A program made the position numbers and the translations under genes. DNA of 64,000 bases from Ruegeria sediminis. GTDB taxonomy: Bacteria > Pseudomonadota > Alphaproteobacteria > Rhodobacterales > Rhodobacteraceae. This document shows, piece by piece, positions 37,848 to 47,031 of this stretch. The DNA is taken from contig NZ_VCPD01000004.1 in NCBI RefSeq assembly GCF_005938215.1, positions 434,001 through 498,000 on the forward strand. The letters are read 5' to 3'. Positions within the stretch are counted from its first letter, which is position 1. Each line of letters begins with the position of its first letter. Under the pieces are notes generated by a model, which was given only the letters and a program-made list of their open reading frames with translations, was not told the origin of the DNA and did not search any database.

Positions 37848-38657
37848 TCACTTTTTCATGTCAGACCGGCCGGCCAGGCGCCGTTCGATCGACTCGAGCC
37901 GTTCCAGCACCTCGTCGCGATAGGCATCCGTCTTCACCTCGTCCTCGGCATGATGGGCGTCCTGCATCGAGTTCACGATGAGACCGACGAGCAGGTTCAC
38001 GACCGCGAAAGTGGTGATCATGATGAAGGGAACGAAGAACAGCCAGGCGTAGGGATAGACCTCCATCACCGGCCGCACGATGCCCATCGACCAGCTTTCC
38101 AGCGTCATGATCTGGAACAGGGTGTAGGCGGACAGGCCCAGATCGCCGAACCAGTCCGGAAAGGCGCTGGCGAACAGCTTGGTGGCGATCACCGCGCCGA
38201 TGTAGAAGATGATCGCCATCAGAAGGAACACGCTGCCCATGCCCGGCAGCGCCTGGATGAATCCCTCGACGACGCGCCGCAATCTGGGCGCAACCGAGAT
38301 GACGCGCAGCACCCGCAGGATCCTGAGCGCCCGCAGCACCGACAGGCCCTGCCCGCTTGGCACCAGGGCGATGCCCACGACGACGAAATCGAACAGGTTC
38401 CAGCCTCTGAGGAAAAAGCCGCGGCCCTGCGCGGTGATCTTCATCGCGATCTCGGCGACGAAGATGGCAAGGCACAGCCCGTCGAGAAACACGATCAGCT
38501 CGCCCCAGGACGCCATCAGCACCGGCGAGGTTTCCATGCCCAGAAGAACGGCGTTGAAAAGAATCACGCCGGTGATGAAATGCCCGAACAGCGGGGCTTC
38601 GGTGAATGCGCGCAAACGCTGCCTGAAGCCCATGGACATACTCTCCTGACTGCTCAT
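37848..38657 (-). CDS. Voltage-gated sodium channel, NaChBac/NavAb type
   Basis: 269 residues with one six-helix domain. The S4 sensor LSVLRALRILRVLRVISVAP has arginines every third residue (109, 112, 115, 118). The pore loop contains TLESWSMG (185-192), the sodium-selective filter sequence of NavAb-type bacterial channels. The tail DEVKTDAYRDEVLERLESIE has heptad spacing typical of the tetramerising coiled coil. Four subunits form the channel, which in marine bacteria may aid pH homeostasis or motility responses. The start could be the in-frame ATG eight codons inside (MGFRQRL). Confidence 0.93.
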   Translation of the reverse strand: MSSQESMSMGFRQRLRAFTEAPLFGHFITGVILFNAVLLGMETSPVLMASWGELIVFLDGLCLAIFVAEIAMKITAQGRGFFLRGWNLFDFVVVGIALVPSGQGLSVLRALRILRVLRVISVAPRLRRVVEGFIQALPGMGSVFLLMAIIFYIGAVIATKLFASAFPDWFGDLGLSAYTLFQIMTLESWSMGIVRPVMEVYPYAWLFFVPFIMITTFAVVNLLVGLIVNSMQDAHHAEDEVKTDAYRDEVLERLESIERRLAGRSDMKK

Positions 38658-38662
38658 CGATT

Positions 38663-39886
38663 TCAGATCTCCAGTTCGAAACGTGCTGCCAGCTCCACGT
38701 GGGAAGACCAGCGGAATTGGTCAACGACCTGAACCCAGTTCAGGCGGTATCCCGCCGCAACCAGCGTTTTCGCATCGCGCGCGAAGGTGACAGGGTTGCA
38801 GGATACATAGGAAACCAGGGGCCGCTTTGCCAAGGCCAGCTCCGCCACCTGCGCCTCGGCGCCGGCGCGGGGCGGGTCGAGCAGGACGGCGTCGAACTTC
38901 GCCAGTTCGTCCGGCATCAGCGGCCGGCGGAACAGATCGCGCGCCTCGGCCGTCACCTTTTTCAAACCCTGCGTCCTGCGCCATGCCTGCTCCAGCGCGC
39001 CCGTCATCGCGGCGTCGCCCTCGATCGCGTGCACCTCGGCGTCCTCCGCCAGCGGCAGCGAAAAGGTGCCGCAGCCGGCGAACAGGTCCGCCACCCGTTT
39101 CGCCCCCCGAACAGCCTCGCGCACCGCGCGCAACAGTGCCTCTTCGCCATCCCTGGTCGCCTGCAGGAATGCCCCCGGCGGCGGCACGACAGCGGCGCGC
39201 CCGAACCGCTGCACCGGCGGGCTGCCCATCGCGATCACCTCGTCCTCCCAGGTCAGCCGCGCCAGCCCGTGCGTCTCGGTCGCCTGCGCCAGCATCAGTT
39301 CCAGCGGCCCGTCCAGCGGCTTGCCGCCCCTGACCGCCACGTCCAGCCCCGCCTCGGACAGGGTCAGCGTCACCGCCAGAACCCCCTTCCGGCTTGCGCC
39401 CAGAACCGCCAGCGCCTCGGCCACGGGAATGGCGGCGACAAGCGCGGGGTCCAGCAGCAGGCAGCCCGGGATCTCGGTGATGATATCCGACGCGCGACCG
39501 TGGAAACCGGCCTGCGCGCCCTTCTTGGTCCGGCGCGCCGCGATCACGGCCCGCCGGCGCGAGCGTTCGGGCGAGGTGTGAACGGGCCGCATCGGCGCCT
39601 CGATCCCCTGGGCCGCCAGCGCGGTGCGGACCACTTCGACCTTCCAGTCCGCGACGAACGCGTCGGAGGCATGCTGCAGCTGACAGCCGCCGCACGCCTT
39701 GTAATGCCGGCAGGGCGCCTTCACCCGATGCTCGGACGGCGCCTCGACCCGGATGTCGGCCAGCTGGGTTCCGTCCAGAACACCGCTGACGATCTCGCCG
39801 GGCAGGGTGCGGGGCGCGTAGACCGGACCTTCGGCAATGCCGTCGCCCTGATGTCCGAGCCGGAGAATGGTATGGGTTTGCGTCAT
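38663..39886 (-). CDS. 23S rRNA (uracil-5-)-methyltransferase, RumA/RlmD family
   Basis: 407 residues: an N-terminal TRAM-like domain (TILRLGHQGDGIAEGPVYAP), a [4Fe-4S] site (CRHYKACGGCQLQH), a SAM-binding domain (VADLFAGCGTFSLPLA) and the catalytic cysteine in SYVSCNPVTFARDA. Family members methylate uracil-5 in 23S rRNA using SAM. Position specificity (RlmC, RlmD or tRNA TrmA) is not decided by these motifs, so I leave the symbol open. The start at 39886 is preferred to the longer frame. It is followed 5 nt later by the sodium channel gene. Confidence 0.93.
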   Translation of the reverse strand: MTQTHTILRLGHQGDGIAEGPVYAPRTLPGEIVSGVLDGTQLADIRVEAPSEHRVKAPCRHYKACGGCQLQHASDAFVADWKVEVVRTALAAQGIEAPMRPVHTSPERSRRRAVIAARRTKKGAQAGFHGRASDIITEIPGCLLLDPALVAAIPVAEALAVLGASRKGVLAVTLTLSEAGLDVAVRGGKPLDGPLELMLAQATETHGLARLTWEDEVIAMGSPPVQRFGRAAVVPPPGAFLQATRDGEEALLRAVREAVRGAKRVADLFAGCGTFSLPLAEDAEVHAIEGDAAMTGALEQAWRRTQGLKKVTAEARDLFRRPLMPDELAKFDAVLLDPPRAGAEAQVAELALAKRPLVSYVSCNPVTFARDAKTLVAAGYRLNWVQVVDQFRWSSHVELAARFELEI

Positions 39887-39926
39887 GGATGGCCTGATAG
39901 CGGTGCGCGCCGGTTGAAAAAAGCCC

Positions 39927-41759
39927 CTATTCGGCGGCTTCGGTGCGGATGAACCCGCCCGACTGGCGGTGCCAGAACCGGGCGTAAAGCCCGCCTTTGG
40001 CCAGCAGCCTGTCATGGGTGCCGCTCTCGACGATCCGGCCCTCGTCCAGCACGATGATCCGGTCCATCTCGCTGAGCGTGGACAAGCGGTGGGCGATGGC
40101 CAGAACCGTCTTGCCCTCCATCACCCGGTGCAGGGCGGTCTGGATCGACGCCTCGACCTCGGAATCCAGCGCCGAGGTCGCCTCGTCCAGAACCAGTATC
40201 GGCGCGTCCTTGAGAATGGCCCGCGCCAGCGCGATCCGCTGCCTTTGCCCGCCGCTCAGCTTGACGCCGCGCTCGCCGAGGTGGGCGTCATAGCCCTTGC
40301 GCCCCTGCGCATCCTCGAGATCCAGGATGAACTCATGCGCCTCGGCCTTCTTCGCCGCCGCCAGCAGCTCGTCCTCGGTGGCGTCGGGGCGGCCGTAAAG
40401 GATGTTCTCGCGCGCCGAGCGGTTGAACATCGCGGTTTCCTGCGTGACCATGCCGATCTGGCGGCGCAAACTGTCCTGCGTGACGGCCGTGACATCCTGT
40501 CCGTCGATCCGGATGGCGCCGTTTTCCCCGTCATAGAGCCGCAACAGCAGCGAGACCAGCGTCGACTTGCCCGCCCCCGAGGCGCCGACGATGCCCAGTT
40601 TCTCGCCCGGCCGCACGGTCAGCGACATGTCCTGCACGCCGCCCGTATCCCGGCCGTAGGCAAAGGACACGTCGTCGAATTCGATCTCGCCATCGGTCAC
40701 GACCAGGTCCGGCGCCGCCGCCCCGTCCTCGATCCGCCTGCGGACGGCCAGGGTCTTCATCCCGTTCTCCACCTCGCCGACATGCGCGTAAAGGCCCAGC
40801 AGGGTAAAGCTGACCCACCCGGTCATCTGCGAGATGCGGATCGACACGGTGCCCGCGGCCACGATGTCCCCGGCGGTCGCGCTGCCCGCCTGCCACAACA
40901 CCAGCGTTGCCGCCAGCAGCAGCACCGGCAGCACCCCGGCCAGCGTCATCAGGATGAAGCGGAAGCTGACAGAAAGCCGCCCGAACTCCAGCGCCCTCTC
41001 GCGCAGCTCGACCATCGCCCTCTGGGCGGCCTGGTCCTCGTGATCTGCATGGGCAAACAGCTTGACCGTCTTGATGTTGGTGATCGTGTCGACCACCTGA
41101 CCCGACACCATCGCCCGCGCCCCGGCCCGCGCCCCCGAGCGGATGCGGACCCGCGGCAGGTACCAGCGGATCAGCGCGAAATAGACGACCAGCCACAGCA
41201 CGAAAGGCAGCATCACCAGCGGATGGATCGAGCCCAGCAGGGCCAGCGACCCCACCAGCGACGCCAGCGCGAAGACGATGGCGCTGATGGTGTCCGACAC
41301 CACCGAGGCCAGCGCGTTCGAGGTCTGCATCTGCTTTTGCGCGATCCGGCCCGCGAAATCGTCGTCGAAATAGGTGACGGACTGGCCCAGCGTCCAGCGG
41401 TTCAGCTTGGACAGCACCAGCGGCGGGATGTTCGGCATCACGATGTAGTTGTTCGAAAGCGACGACAGCCCGAACAGGACCGGCCGCAGCACCATGAAGA
41501 AGAAGACCGCGCCGACGATCATCCACAGGTTCTGGGGCGACAGGAACGCGTCCGGCCCGCTGGCCGTCGCCACGTCGATGACCCGGCCCAGGATCCAGGC
41601 CGTCACCGCCTCCATCGCGCCGGCGGCGGCCGAGAAGAACGCCGCCAGGAACAGCATCGGCCAGGCCCCGGACAGGCACCAGCGGATGAAGGCGCCCAGC
41701 GTCCGCGGCGGCGGCGTCTCGCCGGGACGGAACGGGTCGATCAGGTCGGCGATCCTCAT
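39927..41759 (-). CDS. ABC exporter half-transporter, ATPase plus permease (subunit 2)
   Basis: 610 residues: a six-helix type I exporter domain (about 25-330) and a nucleotide-binding domain with Walker A GASGAGKST, signature LSGGQRQRIALARA, Walker B ILVLDEATSALD and H-loop AIAHRLST. It overlaps the upstream homologous gene by 4 nt, so the two probably form a heterodimer. Both keep the catalytic glutamate, unlike many heterodimeric exporters that have one degenerate site. Substrate is unknown; multidrug or lipid export are the usual roles. Confidence 0.92.
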   Translation of the reverse strand: MRIADLIDPFRPGETPPPRTLGAFIRWCLSGAWPMLFLAAFFSAAAGAMEAVTAWILGRVIDVATASGPDAFLSPQNLWMIVGAVFFFMVLRPVLFGLSSLSNNYIVMPNIPPLVLSKLNRWTLGQSVTYFDDDFAGRIAQKQMQTSNALASVVSDTISAIVFALASLVGSLALLGSIHPLVMLPFVLWLVVYFALIRWYLPRVRIRSGARAGARAMVSGQVVDTITNIKTVKLFAHADHEDQAAQRAMVELRERALEFGRLSVSFRFILMTLAGVLPVLLLAATLVLWQAGSATAGDIVAAGTVSIRISQMTGWVSFTLLGLYAHVGEVENGMKTLAVRRRIEDGAAAPDLVVTDGEIEFDDVSFAYGRDTGGVQDMSLTVRPGEKLGIVGASGAGKSTLVSLLLRLYDGENGAIRIDGQDVTAVTQDSLRRQIGMVTQETAMFNRSARENILYGRPDATEDELLAAAKKAEAHEFILDLEDAQGRKGYDAHLGERGVKLSGGQRQRIALARAILKDAPILVLDEATSALDSEVEASIQTALHRVMEGKTVLAIAHRLSTLSEMDRIIVLDEGRIVESGTHDRLLAKGGLYARFWHRQSGGFIRTEAAE

Positions 41760-43594
41760 TCTGCCGCCTCCGGGTTCAGGAAACCGCCCGATTGCCGCGC
41801 CCAGAACCGGGCGTAAAGCCCGCCATGCGCCAGCAGTTCGGCATGGCTGCCCTGTTCGACGATGCGCCCCCGGTCCATCACCAGGATACGGTCCATCTGG
41901 GCAATGGTGCTGAGCCGGTGCGCGATCGCGATGACTGTCTTGCCCTGCATCATGCCGTAAAGCGTGTCCTGAATGGCTGCCTCGACCTCGGAATCTAGGG
42001 CGGATGTCGCCTCGTCCAAGAGAAGGATCGGCGCGTCCTTCAGGATGACGCGCGCCAGCGCCACCCGCTGCCGCTGCCCGCCGCTGAGTTTCACGCCCCG
42101 CTCGCCCACATGCGCGTCATAGCCGCGGCGACCCTGCGGGTCCTGAAGATCAAGGATGAAGTCATGCGCTTCGGCCTGTTTCGCGGCGGCGATCATCTCG
42201 GCTTCGCTGGCCTCGGGACGGCCGTAAAGGATGTTGTCCCTGACCGACCGGTGCAGCAGCACGCTGTCCTGCTGAACCATGCCGATATGGCGGCGCAGGC
42301 TGTCCTGGGTAACCTTCGAGATGTCCTGACCATCGATCAGGATATCGCCGCGCTCGGCGTCGTAGAAGCGCAGCAGCAACTTGACCAGCGTCGATTTCCC
42401 CGCGCCCGAACGCCCGATCAGGCCGATCTTCTCGCCGGGTTCGATGGTCAGGTTGATCCGGTCCAGCCCGCCCGCCTCGCGCCCGTAGTGGTGCGACAGC
42501 TCGCGCAGTTCGATCCGGCCTTCGGTCAGGCGCAGGGGCCCGGCATCGGGCGCATCCACCAGGTCGATGGGCTGCGCGATGGTCTCCATCCCCTCGGCCA
42601 CCACGCCGAGCTGACGGAAAAAGCTGGTCAGCGCCCACATCATCCATTCGGTCATCGCGTTCAGCCGCAGCGTCAGCGCCGTCGCCGCCGCGACGATCCC
42701 GACCGACGCCTGCCCCTGCATCCAGAGCGCCACGGCCCAGCCGACGACGCCGACGATCAGGAAACCGTTCAGCGTCACCAGTATCACGTCCATGACGGTG
42801 AAGATCCGCATCTCGACCTGGAAGGTGCGGCGCGTGTTTGCGATGGCTTCGCGCGCATAGGCCAGCTCTTGATCGTCGTGGGCGAACATCTTGACCGAAT
42901 GGATGTTGGTATAGCTGTCCACCACCCGCCCCGTCACGGTCGAGCGCGCGTCGGACGCCGCCTGCGACGCCGGACCCACGCGCCGCACCGTCCAGCGCAC
43001 CAGCAGCGCGTAGAGGCCGAACCACAGCAGCAGCGGCAAAACCAGCCGCACATCCGCCGTCATCAGCAGGATCGCCGCGCCGATCAGATAGGCCAGCGAA
43101 AATGAAATCGCGTCGAAGACCTGAAAGATCACCTCGCCCGCCGCCGGGGGCGTCTGCATGATGCGGTTGGCGATGCGCCCGGCAAAATCGTTCTCGAACC
43201 AGCCCACGGACTGGCGCAGGACGTGCCGGTGCGCGCGCCACCGGATCAGCGTGCCAAAGTTCGGCAGGATCGCGTTGTTCAGAAGCAGCACGTCCAGCAG
43301 ATGCAGGATCGGCCGCAGGAACAGCACGAAACCCGCAACCAGCAGCAACTCGGTGCCATGCGCCTCCCACACCTCGGCCGGAGAGCCGGTCAGCAGATCG
43401 ACGACCCGGCCCATGTAGTAGATCAGGCCCAGTTCGACCGCGGCCACGACCGCCGATGTCACGGCGGTCCAGAAGAAGACCCGCAGGAACGGCCGCGAAT
43501 AGTCCAGCAGGAACGGCCACAGCCGGCCCGGCGGCGTATCCGCCTCGCGGTAGGGGACAAAGGGGTCTACGAGGTCTTCGAAAAATCGAAACAT
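41756..43594 (-). CDS. ABC exporter half-transporter, ATPase plus permease (subunit 1)
   Basis: 612 residues from the ATG at 43594 (MFRFFEDLVDPFVPYREADT). The long upstream part of the frame has no support. Six membrane helices precede an ATPase domain with Walker A GRSGAGKST, signature LSGGQRQRVALARV, Walker B ILLLDEATSALD and AIAHRLST. It is similar along its length to the 39927-41759 gene (shared LGERGVKLSGGQRQR-like NBD and HEFI/HDFILDL segments), so the pair arose by duplication. It probably leads a two-gene operon. Substrate is unknown. Confidence 0.92.
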   Translation of the reverse strand: MFRFFEDLVDPFVPYREADTPPGRLWPFLLDYSRPFLRVFFWTAVTSAVVAAVELGLIYYMGRVVDLLTGSPAEVWEAHGTELLLVAGFVLFLRPILHLLDVLLLNNAILPNFGTLIRWRAHRHVLRQSVGWFENDFAGRIANRIMQTPPAAGEVIFQVFDAISFSLAYLIGAAILLMTADVRLVLPLLLWFGLYALLVRWTVRRVGPASQAASDARSTVTGRVVDSYTNIHSVKMFAHDDQELAYAREAIANTRRTFQVEMRIFTVMDVILVTLNGFLIVGVVGWAVALWMQGQASVGIVAAATALTLRLNAMTEWMMWALTSFFRQLGVVAEGMETIAQPIDLVDAPDAGPLRLTEGRIELRELSHHYGREAGGLDRINLTIEPGEKIGLIGRSGAGKSTLVKLLLRFYDAERGDILIDGQDISKVTQDSLRRHIGMVQQDSVLLHRSVRDNILYGRPEASEAEMIAAAKQAEAHDFILDLQDPQGRRGYDAHVGERGVKLSGGQRQRVALARVILKDAPILLLDEATSALDSEVEAAIQDTLYGMMQGKTVIAIAHRLSTIAQMDRILVMDRGRIVEQGSHAELLAHGGLYARFWARQSGGFLNPEAAE

Positions 43595-43779
43595 GGAACG
43601 TGCTCCAATCGAGCAGACAAACGGAAATGCGAAACGTGGCAGCGCCGCGGCACCACCCTTACGGGTCGTATGCCACGGCCTCAGCCGAACCGGAGCCCGT
43701 AATACATTCGCATTCCTCCATCCATGTGACAGGCGACACCCTAGCCGCAAATCCATCGGCTTGTCACCCCCGCGGGGGA

Positions 43780-44940
43780 TCAGCCGGTTTCGGCCAGCAA
43801 TTCGCTTCGGTCCAGCGCGAAGCCGGACGCGATCCAGCGCGCTTCCAGTTCCGCCAGCTTGTCGCCCAGCGCGGGGCCGGAAAACCGCGGCAGAAGGTCC
43901 CTGGCCCTGACCGGGAAACGGGCCTGCGCGCCCTGCCGCAATTCCGCGGTCATGTCGGGGTTCCACGGCTGCTCGAGCAGCGCGTACCGCAACAGCACCG
44001 CGTCGAGCCCGCCATCGGCGCCCAGGCGGTAGCCGAGTTCCGGCGCCCCCGCCGTTCCGGCGGCGGCCTCGCGCATGTTTTCCACGCGCCGCAGCTGCGC
44101 CCGGCTCAACCGCAGGGTCGAGACGGTCTCGGCCCCGCCCAGCGCGGCGAGGCGGCGGACGGGATCCGCCACGGCGCCGGCCTGCGCCTCCAGCGCCACC
44201 AGCGGCGCCAGGGCCCCGTCGTCGGCACCGGGCAAGATCTGCGGCAGAACCCCGGCGGCCCGCATCGCGGCGACAGAGGGGGCCGGATCGGCCGCGCCGA
44301 GCAGCTTCAGAAGCTCCGCCCCCACCCGTTCGCGCGACAGCCTGGACAGCCCGTCCAGATTGGCCGCGATGGCCGACAGGGCGTCCGGATCGAACCCGGC
44401 CTCGTCGTCACCGTAAAAGGCGTGGAACCGGAAATAGCGCAGCGACCGCAGGTAATCCTCGCGGATGCGGTCCTCGGCGTGACCGATGAACCGGACCCGG
44501 CGGGCCCAAAGGTCGGGCAACCCGCCCAGCGGGTCCAGCACGGTTCCGTCGGGCCGGGCGTAAAGCGCGTTCATGGTGAAATCGCGGCGGGCGGCGTCCT
44601 CTTCGACCCGGCCGGAATAGGCGATCCTGGCGCGCCGGCCGTCGGTTTCCACGTCGCGGCGAAAGGTGGTGACCTCATGCGGCACGCCGCCGCTCACCAG
44701 CGTGACCGTGCCGTGGTCGATCCCGGTCGGAACCGCCTTGATGCCTGCCTTCTCGGCCAGTTCGACCACCCGTTCGGGGCGGGCGTCGGTGGCGATGTCG
44801 ATATCGGCCACATCCACGCCCAACAGCGCGTTGCGCACGCAGCCGCCGACGAACAGGGCCTGCGCGCCACCGCCGGTCAGGGCGGCGCAGACCTTCTGCG
44901 TATCGGGATCGGTCACCCAGGCATCTGTGATCCGCGTCAT
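43780..44940 (-). CDS. cca: CCA tRNA nucleotidyltransferase
   Basis: 386 residues of the class II poly(A) polymerase/CCA-adding family. The nucleotidyltransferase core shows LFVGGCVRNALLGVDVADID (catalytic D-x-D), HGTVTLVSGG, EVTTFRRDVETDGRRA and RRDFTMNALYA, and the C-terminal half is helical. It adds or repairs the 3'-CCA end of tRNAs. The ATG at 44940 overlaps the Nudix gene stop (ATGA), setting the start. Whether it adds all of CCA or only part cannot be told. Confidence 0.95.
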   Translation of the reverse strand: MTRITDAWVTDPDTQKVCAALTGGGAQALFVGGCVRNALLGVDVADIDIATDARPERVVELAEKAGIKAVPTGIDHGTVTLVSGGVPHEVTTFRRDVETDGRRARIAYSGRVEEDAARRDFTMNALYARPDGTVLDPLGGLPDLWARRVRFIGHAEDRIREDYLRSLRYFRFHAFYGDDEAGFDPDALSAIAANLDGLSRLSRERVGAELLKLLGAADPAPSVAAMRAAGVLPQILPGADDGALAPLVALEAQAGAVADPVRRLAALGGAETVSTLRLSRAQLRRVENMREAAAGTAGAPELGYRLGADGGLDAVLLRYALLEQPWNPDMTAELRQGAQARFPVRARDLLPRFSGPALGDKLAELEARWIASGFALDRSELLAETG

Positions 44941-45533
44941 CCGTTCACCCGCGCTGCAAGGCCCCGCAACATGCGCGCGGTGGCACCCCAAATATAGTAG
45001 GGGCCGAAAGGAACGGTGAAATAGAACCGCCTCTGCCCGCGCCACAGACGCGATTCTACAATGTAGTTGCCGGGGTTCAACACGTGGCTCAGCGGCACCG
45101 AGAAAACCTCGTCCACCTCGCCGGGTTCGGGCAGCGGATCGAACGCCTGCTCCAGCACCGCGACGACGGGCGTCACCAGAAAGGACGTCACCGTCTCGTG
45201 CGGCGGCAGATGCCCCAGGATGCGCGGCAGATGCAGCGGCAGCCCGATCTCTTCCTGCGCCTCGCGCAGCGCGGCGGCGGTCACGTCGGTATCGCCCTCG
45301 TCCTGCTTGCCGCCGGGAAAGGCGATCTGGCCGGGGTGATGCTTCAGCGCCGAGGACCGCTTGGTCAGGATCACCCGCGGCGCGCCCGAGACCAGCGAAA
45401 TCGGCACCAGCACGCCGGCCGGGCGCAGCTTGCGCCCTTCCGGCAGCACTGTGCCCGGGTTCAGGTCGAAATCGCTCGACCCGCCGCCCGGGCGGTTCAG
45501 CGCCGCCGTCAGCTCGGCGACCGGGTCACGCAC
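44937..45533 (-). CDS. CoA-pyrophosphatase-type Nudix hydrolase
   Basis: 198 residues. The extended CoA-diphosphatase signature LTKRSSALKHHPGQIAFPGG precedes the Nudix box (GGKQDEGDTDVTAAALREAQ then EEIGL), as in NudL/YeaB. Family members hydrolyse CoA or its oxidised derivatives to phosphopantetheine. It overlaps hslO by 8 nt and cca by 4 nt. The exact substrate is inferred from the family. Confidence 0.9.
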   Translation of the reverse strand: MRDPVAELTAALNRPGGGSSDFDLNPGTVLPEGRKLRPAGVLVPISLVSGAPRVILTKRSSALKHHPGQIAFPGGKQDEGDTDVTAAALREAQEEIGLPLHLPRILGHLPPHETVTSFLVTPVVAVLEQAFDPLPEPGEVDEVFSVPLSHVLNPGNYIVESRLWRGQRRFYFTVPFGPYYIWGATARMLRGLAARVNG

Positions 45534-46512
45534 CGTCTTGCGGGTCGGCGTCGAAACCGACCGTGCTGGGGTCGAGCACGTAATGCGCGCCGCAGAACTG
45601 GCAGTCGGCGGTCACGGTGCCTTCGGGCGTGGTCATCTTCGCGATGTCCTTGGCGGAATAGATCGACAGGCTTTGCCGCACGCGATCCTCGGAACAGGTG
45701 CAGCCGAACTGAACCTGCTGCGCGTCGTAGACGCGCGGCTGCTCCTCGTGAAACAGGCGCACCAGCAGATCGGTAAGCTGCACCGACGGCCCGATCAGCT
45801 CCAGGTCCTCGACCGTGTCCAGCAGAATGTTGACCCGGCCCCAGTTCTCACCCTCCTCGCCGTCCACCAGGTCTTCGGCGGTCAGGATTTCGCCGGTGCC
45901 CTCGTTGGTGGCGACGAAGGGAGACGCCTTGGGCAGGTGCTGCAGCATGACCCCGCCGGCCCGCCAGTGCTCGTCCGAACCGGGTTCGGTCGATTTGCCG
46001 TAGCTCAGCGAGAACCGGGTCGGCAGCTGCTCGGACTGGGCGAAATAGGCCTCGGCGCAGGCGCTGAGCGAGCCGCCCGCCAGCGGCGTGATCCCCTGGT
46101 AGGGTTGGGTGCCCTTGCCCTGGTCGATCAGGATGGCGAAATAGCCGTCGCCGACCTGGTCGAACGGCGCATCGTCGGTCAGGCGCTCGCGGTCGAAGCT
46201 GGCATAGGCGCGGATCTGCGCCGGCTGACCTTCCTGGCGCGGCGCGTAGTAGTCGGTGGCGATCATCCGCACCGCCCCGTTGGATTGCACCTGCAGAGAC
46301 AGTTTCCAGCGCAGCGCGATGGTCTGGCCGATCAGCGCCGTCAGCAGCGCCATTTCCGCAACCAGCGCCTCGACCTGGGCCGGATAGTCATGCTGCTTGA
46401 GAATGCCGTCCAGCACGCCGTCCAGACGCGCGACTCGGCCGCGCATGTCGGATACGTCCAGCTGGAAAGGCAGGACGGTGTCGTCCCACGCGATTTTTTT
46501 GCCGATAGACAT
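45526..46512 (-). CDS. hslO: Redox-regulated chaperone Hsp33
   Basis: 328 residues from MSIGKKIAWDDTVLPF. The C-terminal zinc/redox centre has C-T-C (FGCTCSEDRV) and C-Q-F-C (DCQFCGAH), the four cysteines that release zinc and form disulfides on oxidation. The core has LMA-type ALIGQTIALRWKLSLQVQ and the substrate-binding helix region. Hsp33 prevents aggregation under oxidative heat stress. The larger frame in the same direction is not supported upstream of 46512. Confidence 0.96.
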   Translation of the reverse strand: MSIGKKIAWDDTVLPFQLDVSDMRGRVARLDGVLDGILKQHDYPAQVEALVAEMALLTALIGQTIALRWKLSLQVQSNGAVRMIATDYYAPRQEGQPAQIRAYASFDRERLTDDAPFDQVGDGYFAILIDQGKGTQPYQGITPLAGGSLSACAEAYFAQSEQLPTRFSLSYGKSTEPGSDEHWRAGGVMLQHLPKASPFVATNEGTGEILTAEDLVDGEEGENWGRVNILLDTVEDLELIGPSVQLTDLLVRLFHEEQPRVYDAQQVQFGCTCSEDRVRQSLSIYSAKDIAKMTTPEGTVTADCQFCGAHYVLDPSTVGFDADPQDGA

Positions 46513-46587
46513 GGGTTTCCTTACACGCCACAGGTTGGCATACCGCCACCATAGTTGTCGAATACCTCGGGTTGAAGGGGGCCATAC

Positions 46588-47031
46588 ATGATCAGGCGTT
46601 TCGGTGAAAGCCCCGAACCGGGCCGGACCTACACGCGCCGCATCGGGGTCTATGCGCTGCTGCCGCGCGGGAAATCCCTGCTGCTGACCTGCCAGACCGA
46701 GCCGGGCCCCGACCTGCAGCTGCCGGGCGGCGGGATCGATCCCGGAGAATCGCCGGTATCCGCCCTGCATCGCGAGGTCTATGAAGAGACCGGGTGGATG
46801 ATCGCCGCGCCGCGCCGCATCGGCGCGTTTCGCCGCTTTGCCTACATGCCCGAATACGATCTCTGGGCCGAGAAGATCTGCCTGATCTACCGTGCCAGAC
46901 CGGTGCGCCGGATCGGCCCGCCGACCGAGGCGTTCCACGAAGCCCTGTGGATGCAGGCGGATGCGGCGGCGATGCGACTCGGCAACGCTGGCGACCGGCA
47001 TTTTGCGCATCTGCACGCGCGGGGCGTCTAG
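46588..47031 (+). CDS. Nudix hydrolase
   Basis: 147 residues with an intact Nudix box, GGGIDPGESPVSALHREVYE then ETGW, near residues 49-72. AAGGGGG lies 8 nt before the ATG. The context FAYMPEYDLWAEKICLIYRA suggests a nucleoside-phosphate or mutT-like substrate, but none is named by the motifs. It is divergent from hslO and overlaps the phosphatase gene at the 3' ends by 4 nt. Confidence 0.9.
   Translation: MIRRFGESPEPGRTYTRRIGVYALLPRGKSLLLTCQTEPGPDLQLPGGGIDPGESPVSALHREVYEETGWMIAAPRRIGAFRRFAYMPEYDLWAEKICLIYRARPVRRIGPPTEAFHEALWMQADAAAMRLGNAGDRHFAHLHARGV

Noticed and set aside
39969-41816. A 615-residue plus-strand open frame
   Set aside because: It is antisense to an ABC exporter gene with complete ATPase motifs; no domain is visible in the shadow.
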